The notes below the pieces were generated by a model. That model saw only the letters and a program-made list of their open reading frames with translations. It had not been told where the DNA came from and ran no database searches. Of a stretch of DNA of 64,000 nt, positions 8,195-15,765 are shown in pieces; position 1 is the first letter of the stretch; each line of letters opens with the position of its first letter. The stretch spans positions 1 to 64,000 of the forward strand of contig JODI01000016.1 of the NCBI GenBank assembly GCA_000720805.1, given 5' to 3'. The stretch comes from Streptomyces violaceoruber. GTDB taxonomy: Bacteria; Actinomycetota; Actinomycetes; Streptomycetales; Streptomycetaceae. A program made the translations under genes and the position numbers.

Positions 8195-8922
8195 CAGCAC
8201 TGGGATTCCTCTACCCGGGACACTCCGCCGAGGACGACTATCCACGCATCGAGCAGCTGCTCGGGAGCGACATCCGGTTGGACCTGGTGCACACCGACAT
8301 CGGCGAGGACGCCCACCGCGTCGACGCCCTCCTCGAAATGGGCTCGGCGCCCCGGCTCGCGGCGGGCGTCGAGGAACTGCGCATGTCGGGCGCCGAGTCG
8401 GTGGTGTGGGCCTGCACCAGCGGCAGTTTCGTGCACGGCTGGGAGGGCGCCCACGAACAGGTACGCACCCTCGCCCGCGCCGCCGGCCTGCCGGCCTCCT
8501 CCACCTCCTTCGCCTTCGTGTACGCGGCTCGGGAACTCGGCGTGAGCCGGGTCGCGGTCGGCGCGACCTACCCGGACGACGTGGCCGATCTCTTCGCCGA
8601 CTTCCTCCGCGCGGCCGGGATCGAGGTCACCGGCGTCCGCGGCTCCGGCATCATCACGGCGGCGGAGGTCGGCACGTGGGGCGAGGCGGAGGTCATCGCC
8701 CTGGCCCAGGCGGCGGACACCCCCGACGCGGAGGCGTTGCTCCTGCCCGACACGGCCCTGCACACGGCCGCCCACATCCCGACCCTGGAGAAAGACCTGG
8801 GCAAGCCGGTCCTCACCGCGAACCAGGTCACGGTCTGGGAGGCCCTGAGGCTGGCGGACCGCCGGGTGAACGCACCGGCGCTGGGCGCACTGTTCACACG
8901 GGAGCCCCTCGTCCAGGCGTGA
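8191..8922 (+). CDS. Maleate isomerase/arylmalonate decarboxylase-like protein (single-cysteine paralogue)
   Basis: 243 aa paralogue of the preceding protein with the same core (WACTSGSFVHGWEG). Only Cys75 is kept. Where the partner has SCTNLP, this protein reads LLPDTALHT, so the second catalytic cysteine is absent, and Cys75 is the only cysteine in the chain. That excludes the two-cysteine isomerase mechanism. It may be a decarboxylase- or hydrolase-like variant, or a non-catalytic partner of the first protein. AGGAAGG precedes the ATG, which overlaps the upstream stop, so the two are translationally coupled, possibly as a hetero-oligomer (inference). Confidence 0.78.
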   Translation: MTALGFLYPGHSAEDDYPRIEQLLGSDIRLDLVHTDIGEDAHRVDALLEMGSAPRLAAGVEELRMSGAESVVWACTSGSFVHGWEGAHEQVRTLARAAGLPASSTSFAFVYAARELGVSRVAVGATYPDDVADLFADFLRAAGIEVTGVRGSGIITAAEVGTWGEAEVIALAQAADTPDAEALLLPDTALHTAAHIPTLEKDLGKPVLTANQVTVWEALRLADRRVNAPALGALFTREPLVQA

Positions 8923-9017
8923 GAGACAGGTTTATGAATTCGGCCACAAGGAAGGCCGAGGGGTCGCCATACTTGCGGCCTGCACCATCGTCGGGTGGAT
9001 GCGATCGGGGGACGTCC

Positions 9018-9683
9018 ATGTCGTCATTCACGCCGCCACTGCCGCCTGGTCCGCCACAGCCGCCCGCGCCGACCGGGGGACGAACGGGGGACCCGGGCAG
9101 CGCACACAAATGGCAGGCGATAGCGGCCCTGATCAGCGCGGGAGTCGGTGCTCTCACCTTCGCGGTCGGCTTCATCGGGCTTCCCGCGGCGGGCGTCGCA
9201 TCACCGGTGGCGGCCCGGGCGACGGCCACGGTGACGGCTACCGTGACGGCCACAGCCACGGCGACCGTGACGGCCACTGCCACGGCCACCGGGGCCCCTG
9301 CCGCGCAGGGCGAGGAACATGATGCGGCGTCGCCGAAAGTCCAATGGTCAGGTCCCCTGCTTTCACAGCAGCAAGGGTTTGATCTGGATCTCGTACCTCC
9401 CGCGGTGGGGGGCAACGATATTGATCCCTGGGGTTTCGAAGGGCAGAAGGCGACGCTCATCTACAACAACTACGCGCTCGTGCCCGAGGGGGAGGTACCG
9501 GATTTCAGCGAGTGCAAGTTGCTCGCCACGACCAAACCGCAGCCGGGGCTCTCGGTTGCCGCAGGGCGCAGTGTCTGCCTGTTCACAGACGGCGGGCGGG
9601 TGGCTCTGGCCACGCTGGATTCCGTGAATCCTGAAACCGGGATAGTGGATATCACGGTCAAAGTATGGGAAAAGGTCACGTGA
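9018..9683 (+). CDS. Membrane-anchored hypothetical protein with Ala/Thr-rich linker
   Basis: 221 aa, unrecognised. It has a Pro-rich cytoplasmic N-terminus (about residues 5-20), one transmembrane segment (about 32-60, AALISAGVGALTFAVGFIGL), then a low-complexity linker of alternating Ala/Thr/Val (about 67-92). An extracytoplasmic domain with two cysteines (FSECKLL, GRSVCLF) follows. GGGGG lies six bases before the ATG at 9018. The linker is encoded by degenerate tandem codons (9220-9292). It looks like a surface-tethered domain on a flexible, possibly O-mannosylated stalk. No neighbour explains its role. Confidence 0.7.
   Translation: MSSFTPPLPPGPPQPPAPTGGRTGDPGSAHKWQAIAALISAGVGALTFAVGFIGLPAAGVASPVAARATATVTATVTATATATVTATATATGAPAAQGEEHDAASPKVQWSGPLLSQQQGFDLDLVPPAVGGNDIDPWGFEGQKATLIYNNYALVPEGEVPDFSECKLLATTKPQPGLSVAAGRSVCLFTDGGRVALATLDSVNPETGIVDITVKVWEKVT
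9220..9292 (+). repeat. Degenerate 9-12 bp tandem repeat encoding an Ala/Thr/Val linker
   Basis: Repeated variants of GACGGCCAC/GTGACGGCTACC encode the alternating Thr-Ala/Val stretch of the membrane protein at 9018. Such repeats can change length by slippage while keeping the frame. Confidence 0.8.
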
Positions 9684-9764
9684 TCCGCCTCCGGGAATAA
9701 GCGGAGACACTCTCCTGTTGTCGCCGCGAGGACAGTGCACGGCACAAAACAGGAGGCACCCACC

Positions 9765-10859
9765 GTGACGGCAACGGCAGACGAGATCCGGGGAACAACC
9801 CACGGCAGCGCCCCCACCCCCCTCTCCGTCCTGGACCTGGTCACCGTTGGCGCCGGCCGCACGGCCACCGACGCGCTCCGTACCAGCGTCGAGATCGCCA
9901 AGCTCGCGGAGTCCCGCCGCTTCAACCGCTACTGGGTCGCCGAACACCACTCCATGCCGGGCGTGGCCTCGTCCTCCCCGGCCGTGATCCTCGCCCACCT
10001 CGCCGCCCACACCACCCGCATCCGCCTCGGATCGGGCGGCGTGATGCTCCCCAACCACGCGCCCCTGGTCATCGCGGAGCAGTTCGGCACGCTGGAGGCG
10101 ATGGCCCCCGGCCGCGTGGACCTCGGCCTCGGCCGCGCCCCGGGCACGGACGGCGCCACCGCCGCGGCCCTGCGCCGCACGGACCGGCTCAACGAGGGCG
10201 CCGACGACTTCCCCCAGCAGCTCGCGGAGCTCATCCGCTTCCTCGACGACGACTTCCCGGACGGTCACCGCTACCGCCGGATCCACGCCGTCCCAGGCCC
10301 GGTCCAGGCGACCTCCCCCGGCGGCGTCCAGTCCCCGCACCGCCCGCCCGTCTGGCTGCTCGGTTCCTCCGGCTTCAGCGCCCGCCTCGCCGGCGCCCTC
10401 GGCCTGCCCTTCGCCTTCGCGCACCACTTCTCCGCCCAGAACACCGTCCCGGCCCTGGACCTGTACCGCGAGTCCTTCCAGCCCTCCGCCGTCCTCGACG
10501 AGCCGTACGCCCTCATCGGCGTCTCCGCCCTCGCCACCGACGACGAGAAGGAGGCCCGCCGTCAGGTGCTGGCCGCCGCGCTGAACATGGTCCGCCTGCG
10601 CACCGGCCGCCCCGGACTCGTGCCGACCCCGGAGGAGGCCGAGGCCTACGAGTTCAGCCCGATGGAGCGCGAGTTCGTCGACTCCTGGAACGCCAACGTC
10701 ATCCACGGCACCCCCGACGAGGTCCGCTCCGGCCTCGACGACCTCCACAAGCGCACCGGCGCCGACGAGCTGATGATCACCGCCAACGCCCACAGCGGGG
10801 ACGTACGCCTGCGGTCGTACGAACTCATCGCGGACGCCTACGGACTGCCGGCCGCCTGA
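9765..10859 (+). CDS. LLM class flavin-dependent oxidoreductase (luciferase-like)
   Basis: About 364 aa bacterial-luciferase-fold enzyme. Recognisable segments are FNRYWVAEHHSMPGVASSSP, TRIRLGSGGVMLPNHAPLV, GRVDLGLGRAPGTDG and GFSARLAGALGLPFAFAHHF. It should use reduced flavin (F420 or FMN) to oxidise or reduce an unknown substrate; the subgroup resembles the MsnO8/YhbW-like monooxygenases. I preferred the GTG at 9765 because AGGAGG lies eight bases upstream, over the in-frame ATG 9735. It is monocistronic, between the membrane protein and the convergent GGDEF-EAL gene. Confidence 0.88.
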   Translation: MTATADEIRGTTHGSAPTPLSVLDLVTVGAGRTATDALRTSVEIAKLAESRRFNRYWVAEHHSMPGVASSSPAVILAHLAAHTTRIRLGSGGVMLPNHAPLVIAEQFGTLEAMAPGRVDLGLGRAPGTDGATAAALRRTDRLNEGADDFPQQLAELIRFLDDDFPDGHRYRRIHAVPGPVQATSPGGVQSPHRPPVWLLGSSGFSARLAGALGLPFAFAHHFSAQNTVPALDLYRESFQPSAVLDEPYALIGVSALATDDEKEARRQVLAAALNMVRLRTGRPGLVPTPEEAEAYEFSPMEREFVDSWNANVIHGTPDEVRSGLDDLHKRTGADELMITANAHSGDVRLRSYELIADAYGLPAA

Positions 10860-10889
10860 GCCGGCGCCACCCGCACTCGCCCTCGCACC

Positions 10890-12698
10890 TCAGACCCGTA
10901 CCCCGAGCAATCCGGAGATACGATCCGGCGGCACCGGCCGTGAGTACAGCCACCCCTGGCCGGTGTCGCAGCCGATCCGCCGCAGCCGGGCGGCCTGCGC
11001 CGAGGTCTCCACGCACTCCGCGGTGACCGTCAGCCCGAGCCGGTGGGCGAGCTGGATCATCGCCTCGACGACGACCTCGTCGGCCGGGTTGGGAGGCATG
11101 CCCTCACCCTCGTACTGGAAACCCCGGACGAACGAGCCGTCCAGTTTCAGCACCGACACCGGCAGCCGGCTCAGATACGCCAGGTTCGAGTAGCCCGTGC
11201 CGAAGTCGTCGATGGCGATGTGCACGCCCATGTCGCTGAGGGCTTGGAGCGCTTGCAGCGGGCGGCCCGCCGAGCCCATGACCGCGGACTCCGTGAGCTC
11301 CAGTTGCAGCAGGTGCGGCGCCAGTCCCGTCTCCGCGAGGATGTCCGCCACGTCGGCGACCAGGTCGGAGTCCCAGACCTGACGGACCGCCACGTTCACG
11401 CTCACGAAGATCGGCGGCTCGCCGGGGTGGTCCACCTGCCACCGCCGGGCCTGCCGACAGGCCGTGGCCAGCACCCAGCGGCCGAGCGGTACGATCGAGC
11501 CGTCCTCCTCGGCCAGTCCGATGAACCGATTCGGCGTCAGCATGCCGAACTGCGGGTGGTTCCAGCGCACCAGCGCCTCCACGCCCCGCAGCCGGCTGTC
11601 CTCCATACGGACCAGTGGCTGGTATTCGAGGGTGAACTCTCCGCGTTCGATCGCCGGGCGGAGCGTGGAGGCAAGGGCCTGCCGGGTCATGCGGTGCGCG
11701 TTGCGCTCCGGGTCGAACAGGGTCCAGCGTGCCTTGCCGTCGGCTTTCGCCCAGTACAGCGTGGTGTCGGCGGCCTGCATCAGAGCGGTGGCGCTGGTGC
11801 CCGCCGCCTGGCGCTCCACCACGCCGATCGAGGCCGACACCGACAGCCGCTGTCCCAAGAGGTCGAAGGGAGCCTGGACCGCGTTCAGTACGGCCTCGGC
11901 GAAATCGGCGAGCTGCTCGGTGCCCGTGGAGTCCTCGACGAGCAGCGCGAACTCGTCGCCGCCCAGCCTCGCCACCAGCGGCGCGCTGACCCGGCCCCGC
12001 CCGGCCTCGTCGGCGCAGCGGGTGAGCCGGTCGGCGACGGCGGCCAGCAGCCGGTCGCCGACGCGGTGGCCGAGGGTGTCGTTGACCGCCTTGAAGCCGT
12101 CGAGGTCCAGGTAGCACAGGCCGACCCGGCCGGTGCCGCCCTGCCCGTAGGCCTCCGCCTCCAGCGCGGCCGTCAGGCGCTCGAAGAACAGGGTGCGGTT
12201 GGGCAGCCGGGTCACCGGGTCGTGCATCTGCAGGTGCCGCAGCCGTGCCTGGAGTTCACGGCGGGCGCTGATGTCGGCGACGGACAGCAGCACGGTGCCG
12301 GGTTCCTCACCCCGGAGGGGAGCGACCGTGACCTGTGCCCACAGGGGCCGGCCGTCGGGGTGCTTGAGCCGGCGGGTGCAGCGCAGCCGGGCCTGCCGGC
12401 CGCGCAGAACCTCGCGGTAGGCGTGCCAGGTGCGGGCGTCGGAGGCCAGGTCCACCAGGTCGGCGGCGATCCGTCCGGTCAGCGCGTCCGGCTCGCTGCC
12501 CAGCAGATCGCCGAGGGCGAGGTTGGCGCCGACGACCAGACCCTCACGGTCGACCACGGCCATCGCGAGGGGAGCGCCCGTGAACACCGAGCGGTAGGAC
12601 CGGGGCTCGGCACCACGAGCCGTGATGGCATCACTCTCTGTGACGGCTGACCGGTCGAGGTCTGCCGCGGGCGTCGGCCCTTCGGACGTTCCGCTCAC
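10890..12698 (-). CDS. Cyclic-di-GMP regulator with PAS-GGDEF-EAL domains
   Basis: 602 aa cytoplasmic protein. A PAS/PAC sensor covers about residues 35-145 (VFTGAPLAMAVVDREG). The diguanylate cyclase domain (about 155-330) has intact LGGDEF at 245-250. The phosphodiesterase domain (about 340-600) has EAL at 374-376, DDFGTGYSN and AECVET, so both catalytic sites look competent. The RxxD inhibitory site upstream of GGDEF is not visible, so product inhibition may be absent. No transmembrane segment. The architecture resembles the RmdA-type Streptomyces enzymes that tune c-di-GMP in development through BldD and the sigma factor WhiG system; orthology was not established. Starts at GTG with GGGAG upstream. 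Confidence 0.92.
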   Translation of the reverse strand: MSGTSEGPTPAADLDRSAVTESDAITARGAEPRSYRSVFTGAPLAMAVVDREGLVVGANLALGDLLGSEPDALTGRIAADLVDLASDARTWHAYREVLRGRQARLRCTRRLKHPDGRPLWAQVTVAPLRGEEPGTVLLSVADISARRELQARLRHLQMHDPVTRLPNRTLFFERLTAALEAEAYGQGGTGRVGLCYLDLDGFKAVNDTLGHRVGDRLLAAVADRLTRCADEAGRGRVSAPLVARLGGDEFALLVEDSTGTEQLADFAEAVLNAVQAPFDLLGQRLSVSASIGVVERQAAGTSATALMQAADTTLYWAKADGKARWTLFDPERNAHRMTRQALASTLRPAIERGEFTLEYQPLVRMEDSRLRGVEALVRWNHPQFGMLTPNRFIGLAEEDGSIVPLGRWVLATACRQARRWQVDHPGEPPIFVSVNVAVRQVWDSDLVADVADILAETGLAPHLLQLELTESAVMGSAGRPLQALQALSDMGVHIAIDDFGTGYSNLAYLSRLPVSVLKLDGSFVRGFQYEGEGMPPNPADEVVVEAMIQLAHRLGLTVTAECVETSAQAARLRRIGCDTGQGWLYSRPVPPDRISGLLGVRV

Positions 12699-13010
12699 CG
12701 CTCGCTCCCGCAGTGCACTCGATCGCTGTCCGGCAGGAAAGTGTGCCGATCATAGAGGCTGCCCCAAGGGCCTACCAGCCACTCCCCGGTCTCCCGGTCA
12801 AATCGGCCGTTCTGGCAGATCGTTTCTGCTCGGACCTGTGACGGCTTCTTCAGGCTCCTGACCAGTTGTGACGTTCCGTGAGCGGTTCGGGATGTCACTT
12901 CTGACGGCCCTTCGGCTCTCTCACTCGTCTGGTGCAGGTAAACAGGGCTTAGTACGACAAATTCACACAATCTGGGTGCGGTATCCCGTGAACCGTTCCC
13001 GGAGGTCCCT
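12699..13010. other. Divergent intergenic region without a gene
   Basis: 312 bp between the divergent c-di-GMP gene and the metalloprotease. No convincing coding frame or stem-loop is seen. It must hold both promoters. The bases around 12950-12990 are locally AT-richer, as expected near a start site. Confidence 0.5.
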
Positions 13011-14273
13011 GTGCCGCGTCCGTTCCCGCGCCCCCGACTGCGCAGCACCGCGGCCGTGTTCACCACCCTCTCCGCCCTCGCGGCGACCTCCCTCGTCACC
13101 GGCCCCTCGGTCGCCGAGCCGTTCTCGGCGGCACCCTGCGCCCTCCAGCGCACCGCCGCCCACCACGCGGAGGGACTGGACACCTGGAACGCCGCCTACC
13201 CGCGCCCCACCCGCGCGCTGGACGCGGTGATGGTGTTCCTGTCCTTCCCCGACTCGGCCCCCCTCACCGCCCCCGCCCAGCTGGCCGCCGACCACTTCCC
13301 GGCCACCAGCCGTTTCTTCGCGCGTGCCTCCTACGACCGGTTCACCCTGCGCCCGCATCCGCTGCGCCAGTGGATCCGGATGCCGAAGCCGTCGACCTCG
13401 TACGCCATACAGCGCGACTGGAGCGCACCGGACCGGGCCAGGTACCTGCGCGACGCGCTCGCCGCGGCCGACGCGCGGGTCGACTTCTCGCGCTACGACA
13501 TCGTCTACTTCGTCGCCGACCCGGACGCGCCCGGCGTGGACTCGGACGCGACGAAGGTGGTCAACATGGACACCCCGCTGCGGGCCGACGGCACGGACAT
13601 CCGGCGGGTCGTCACGGTGTTCGAACAGCATCCGCCGGACCGGCTGGTGCTGGCCCATGAGACCGGGCACGTCTTCGACCTGCCGGACCTCTACCACCGC
13701 CCCGTCGACGGCAAGGGCGACTGGGACACGTACGTCGGCGACTGGGATCTGATGGGCAGCCAGTTCGGACTGGCACCGGACCTGTTCGGCTGGCACAAGT
13801 GGAAGCTCGGCTGGCTGGATCCGAGGCAGGTGGTGTGCGTACAGCGGAGCGGGCCGACCTGGCTGACGCTGGAGCCGCTCGGTGCGGGGCCGGGCGTCGA
13901 GACGGTCGGTACGGCCGGGGCGCCGGCCTTCGGACTCGGTCAGGGGACCAAGCTCGCGGTCGTCCGCACCGGCGCCGACAGCGCGCTCGCCTTCGAGGCC
14001 CGCGGCCCGGTGGGCAACGACGCGGGGGCCTGCCGGCCCGGCATCCTCGTCTACCGGATCAGCGGCGCCGCCGAGTCCGGCCGCGGCCCCATCGAGGTGA
14101 TCGACGCCCACCCGCACACCGACGCCTGCTGGGAGAACTCCGTCTACCCACCCCTCGCGGACGCCCCGGTCGCTCTCGGCGAGAGCTTCACGGTCCCCGG
14201 CGAGAACGTCCGGGTGGCGGCGGAGGGGCGGACGGCTTCGGGGGCGTGGACGGTGGAGATCACGGTGACCTAG
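13011..14273 (+). CDS. Secreted zinc metalloprotease, M6-like
   Basis: 420 aa. A signal peptide ends near residue 36 (Arg-rich start, hydrophobic core, SVA before EPF). The zinc site HETGHVFDLPDLYH starts at 216: two histidines and Glu in HExxH plus a downstream His after the Pro-Asp turn, as in M6/immune-inhibitor-A peptidases. A conserved DWDLMGS segment follows, and a beta-rich C-terminal half (about 270-420) may bind substrate. GTG at 13011 has GGAGG five bases upstream. An exported protease acting outside the cell; its substrate is unknown. It ends just before a bidirectional terminator shared with tRNA-Lys. Confidence 0.85.
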   Translation: MPRPFPRPRLRSTAAVFTTLSALAATSLVTGPSVAEPFSAAPCALQRTAAHHAEGLDTWNAAYPRPTRALDAVMVFLSFPDSAPLTAPAQLAADHFPATSRFFARASYDRFTLRPHPLRQWIRMPKPSTSYAIQRDWSAPDRARYLRDALAAADARVDFSRYDIVYFVADPDAPGVDSDATKVVNMDTPLRADGTDIRRVVTVFEQHPPDRLVLAHETGHVFDLPDLYHRPVDGKGDWDTYVGDWDLMGSQFGLAPDLFGWHKWKLGWLDPRQVVCVQRSGPTWLTLEPLGAGPGVETVGTAGAPAFGLGQGTKLAVVRTGADSALAFEARGPVGNDAGACRPGILVYRISGAAESGRGPIEVIDAHPHTDACWENSVYPPLADAPVALGESFTVPGENVRVAAEGRTASGAWTVEITVT

Positions 14274-14321
14274 GGGCCCTTGGGCCGGATGGGCCGGATA
14301 GTCCGGATGGTCCGGACACGC

Positions 14322-14353
14322 GATAGGCCCCTCGCTTCCGCGAGGGGCCTATC
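14322..14353. terminator. Bidirectional stem-loop between metalloprotease and tRNA-Lys
   Basis: A perfect 14-bp stem (GATAGGCCCCTCGC pairing with GCGAGGGGCCTATC) around a TTCC loop. It lies downstream of the plus-strand protease and immediately 3' of the minus-strand tRNA, so it can end both transcripts. Confidence 0.85.
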
Positions 14354-14360
14354 CACAACG

Positions 14361-14434
14361 TGCGCCGCCAGGGACTCGAACCCCGGACCCGCTGATTAAG
14401 AGTCAGCTGCTCTAACCAACTGAGCTAGCGGCGC
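14361..14434 (-). tRNA. tRNA-Lys (anticodon CTT)
   Basis: 74 nt cloverleaf. The acceptor arms are GCGCCGC and GCGGCGC with discriminator A. The D-loop contains AGCTCAGTTGGTTAGAG, the anticodon stem-loop GCTGA-CTCTTAA-TCAGC has anticodon CTT, and the T-arm contains GGGTTCGAGTCCC. The 3' CCA is not encoded. The reading frame of the upstream gene ends inside its 5' acceptor/D region. Confidence 0.97.
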
Positions 14435-15054
14435 CTGCTGACGTCGTAGACCTTAGCACCCTGATCGGCGGGAGGAAAAATCGATATCCGCACGGCCGCA
14501 CGGGCCGCTCGGACGGCCGCCCAGAGCAGGATTTCCGGGCCGGGCAGCCAGGGGTGGCGGGTGTCCGGGGCGACCAGCCAGCGGGCGTCGGGGCGGCCGG
14601 GGGAGTCGCCCGCGGTGATCGGCGCGGGGACGGTCACCGCGTCGCCGGTGCCGTGGCACAGCAGCGGCGGGATCGTGGCCGTACGGCCGAACTCCTCCCA
14701 GTGCAGCAGCGAGGGCAGCCGCTGTGCCGTGCCGGGCGGGGCGAACAGCAGCATCCGGCCCCGGAACGCCGCGACCGGTCCGGATCCCGGGCCCTCCGTC
14801 CACAGCCGGTCGACCATACGGCGACCGAAGACCGCGGGCGCGCTGACCACGTCGAAGGCGGAACCGCAGGGCAGGACGACCGGCGCGTCCGACCGCTCCT
14901 CCCACAGCGCGAGGGTGCTGCGCGGATAGGTCGCGGCCGAGGCGAGCCAGGCCGCTCCGTCCGGGGTGACGCGCGTCTGCTCGTCCCGTGCGGTGCGGGT
15001 GTCCCGCGAAAGGCTCGGATCCGCTGTGTGGCGCATATCTCTTGCACTGCTCAT
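14425..15054 (-). CDS. Conserved protein resembling a primase/polymerase (Prim-Pol) N-terminal domain
   Basis: About 209 aa. Segments such as GAAWLASAATYPRSTLALWE, VLPCGSAFDVVSAPAVFGRR and PEILLWAAVRAARAA match a family of small Streptomyces proteins usually labelled bifunctional DNA primase/polymerase. I see no complete metal-binding triad, so catalytic activity is doubtful. The start is uncertain among ATG 15081, 15054 and 15036. The stop TAG lies within tRNA-Lys, overlapping it by 10 bases on the same strand, so the mRNA reads directly into the tRNA. Confidence 0.6.
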   Translation of the reverse strand: MSSARDMRHTADPSLSRDTRTARDEQTRVTPDGAAWLASAATYPRSTLALWEERSDAPVVLPCGSAFDVVSAPAVFGRRMVDRLWTEGPGSGPVAAFRGRMLLFAPPGTAQRLPSLLHWEEFGRTATIPPLLCHGTGDAVTVPAPITAGDSPGRPDARWLVAPDTRHPWLPGPEILLWAAVRAARAAVRISIFPPADQGAKVYDVSRRR

Positions 15055-15191
15055 GGGGACATGTCTACGGGCTGTGAGCATTCCCTTTCCCAGAGTTGCC
15101 GAAAAGCCGGACGGGAAGGGGTGGGGAGGAGTATCTTGCCCGCCTGGCATATGCCATGGCGCGGGCTCGGGGGAGTCCTGGGAACGATGTC

Positions 15192-15560
15192 TCAGACGGG
15201 GTCGGCCGTTCCCTGGCCCTCCACGTCACCGCGCATCAGGTCCCGGCCGAACTCGACCATCTTCTTCGCGTAGTCCTCGGTCCACTCGGCCCGCGCGGCG
15301 ATGTCCGCCGGGGTCAGCCGGTCGAAGCGGCGCGGATCGGCCAGCTGGGCCGCCGCCATCGCCTGGAACTCCACGGCACGGTCGGTGGCCGCGCGGAACG
15401 CCTGCGTCAGTTCCGTCGCCCGGGCCAGCAGCGCCCGGGGGTCGTCGATCGACTCCAGGTCGAAGAAGTGCTCGGGGTCCTCGGCGGCCTGCGCGGGCTC
15501 GAAAAGCAGGGGCGCGGGGCGTAGCCGCGGTTCGTTCCGACGCGGCGTTGGCTCCGCCAT
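15192..15560 (-). CDS. Conserved hypothetical protein, 122 aa
   Basis: A soluble, mostly helical, acidic protein (FFDLESIDDPRALLARATEL; WTEDYAKKMVEFGRDLMRG). No known domain recognised. GC-biased codon positions and a clean start (AGGAGA just before ATG) support a real gene. It is upstream of the Prim-Pol-like gene on the same strand, with about 140 bp between them. Function unknown. Confidence 0.7.
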   Translation of the reverse strand: MAEPTPRRNEPRLRPAPLLFEPAQAAEDPEHFFDLESIDDPRALLARATELTQAFRAATDRAVEFQAMAAAQLADPRRFDRLTPADIAARAEWTEDYAKKMVEFGRDLMRGDVEGQGTADPV

Positions 15561-15765
15561 GTCTTCTCCTCACTCGTACGTACTGAATGACCCGCCTTCG
15601 GAAGGGCCACCGTCCATTGTCCCGCGCCCACGCAAGAGGGCCGGGGGAGTCCGGCGATGTCGATGGACACTCCAGCGGAGTCAAGGTCCGAGGACCACGC
15701 GATGTTCCCCGGAATGCTCCGGCACCGCGTGATGCGCCTCCTGTCCGTGGGCGTGAGCAGCGCGT

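Noticed and set aside
14361..14434. tRNA-Lys as an integration (att) site
   Set aside because: No integrase and no second copy of the tRNA 3' end were seen in the window.
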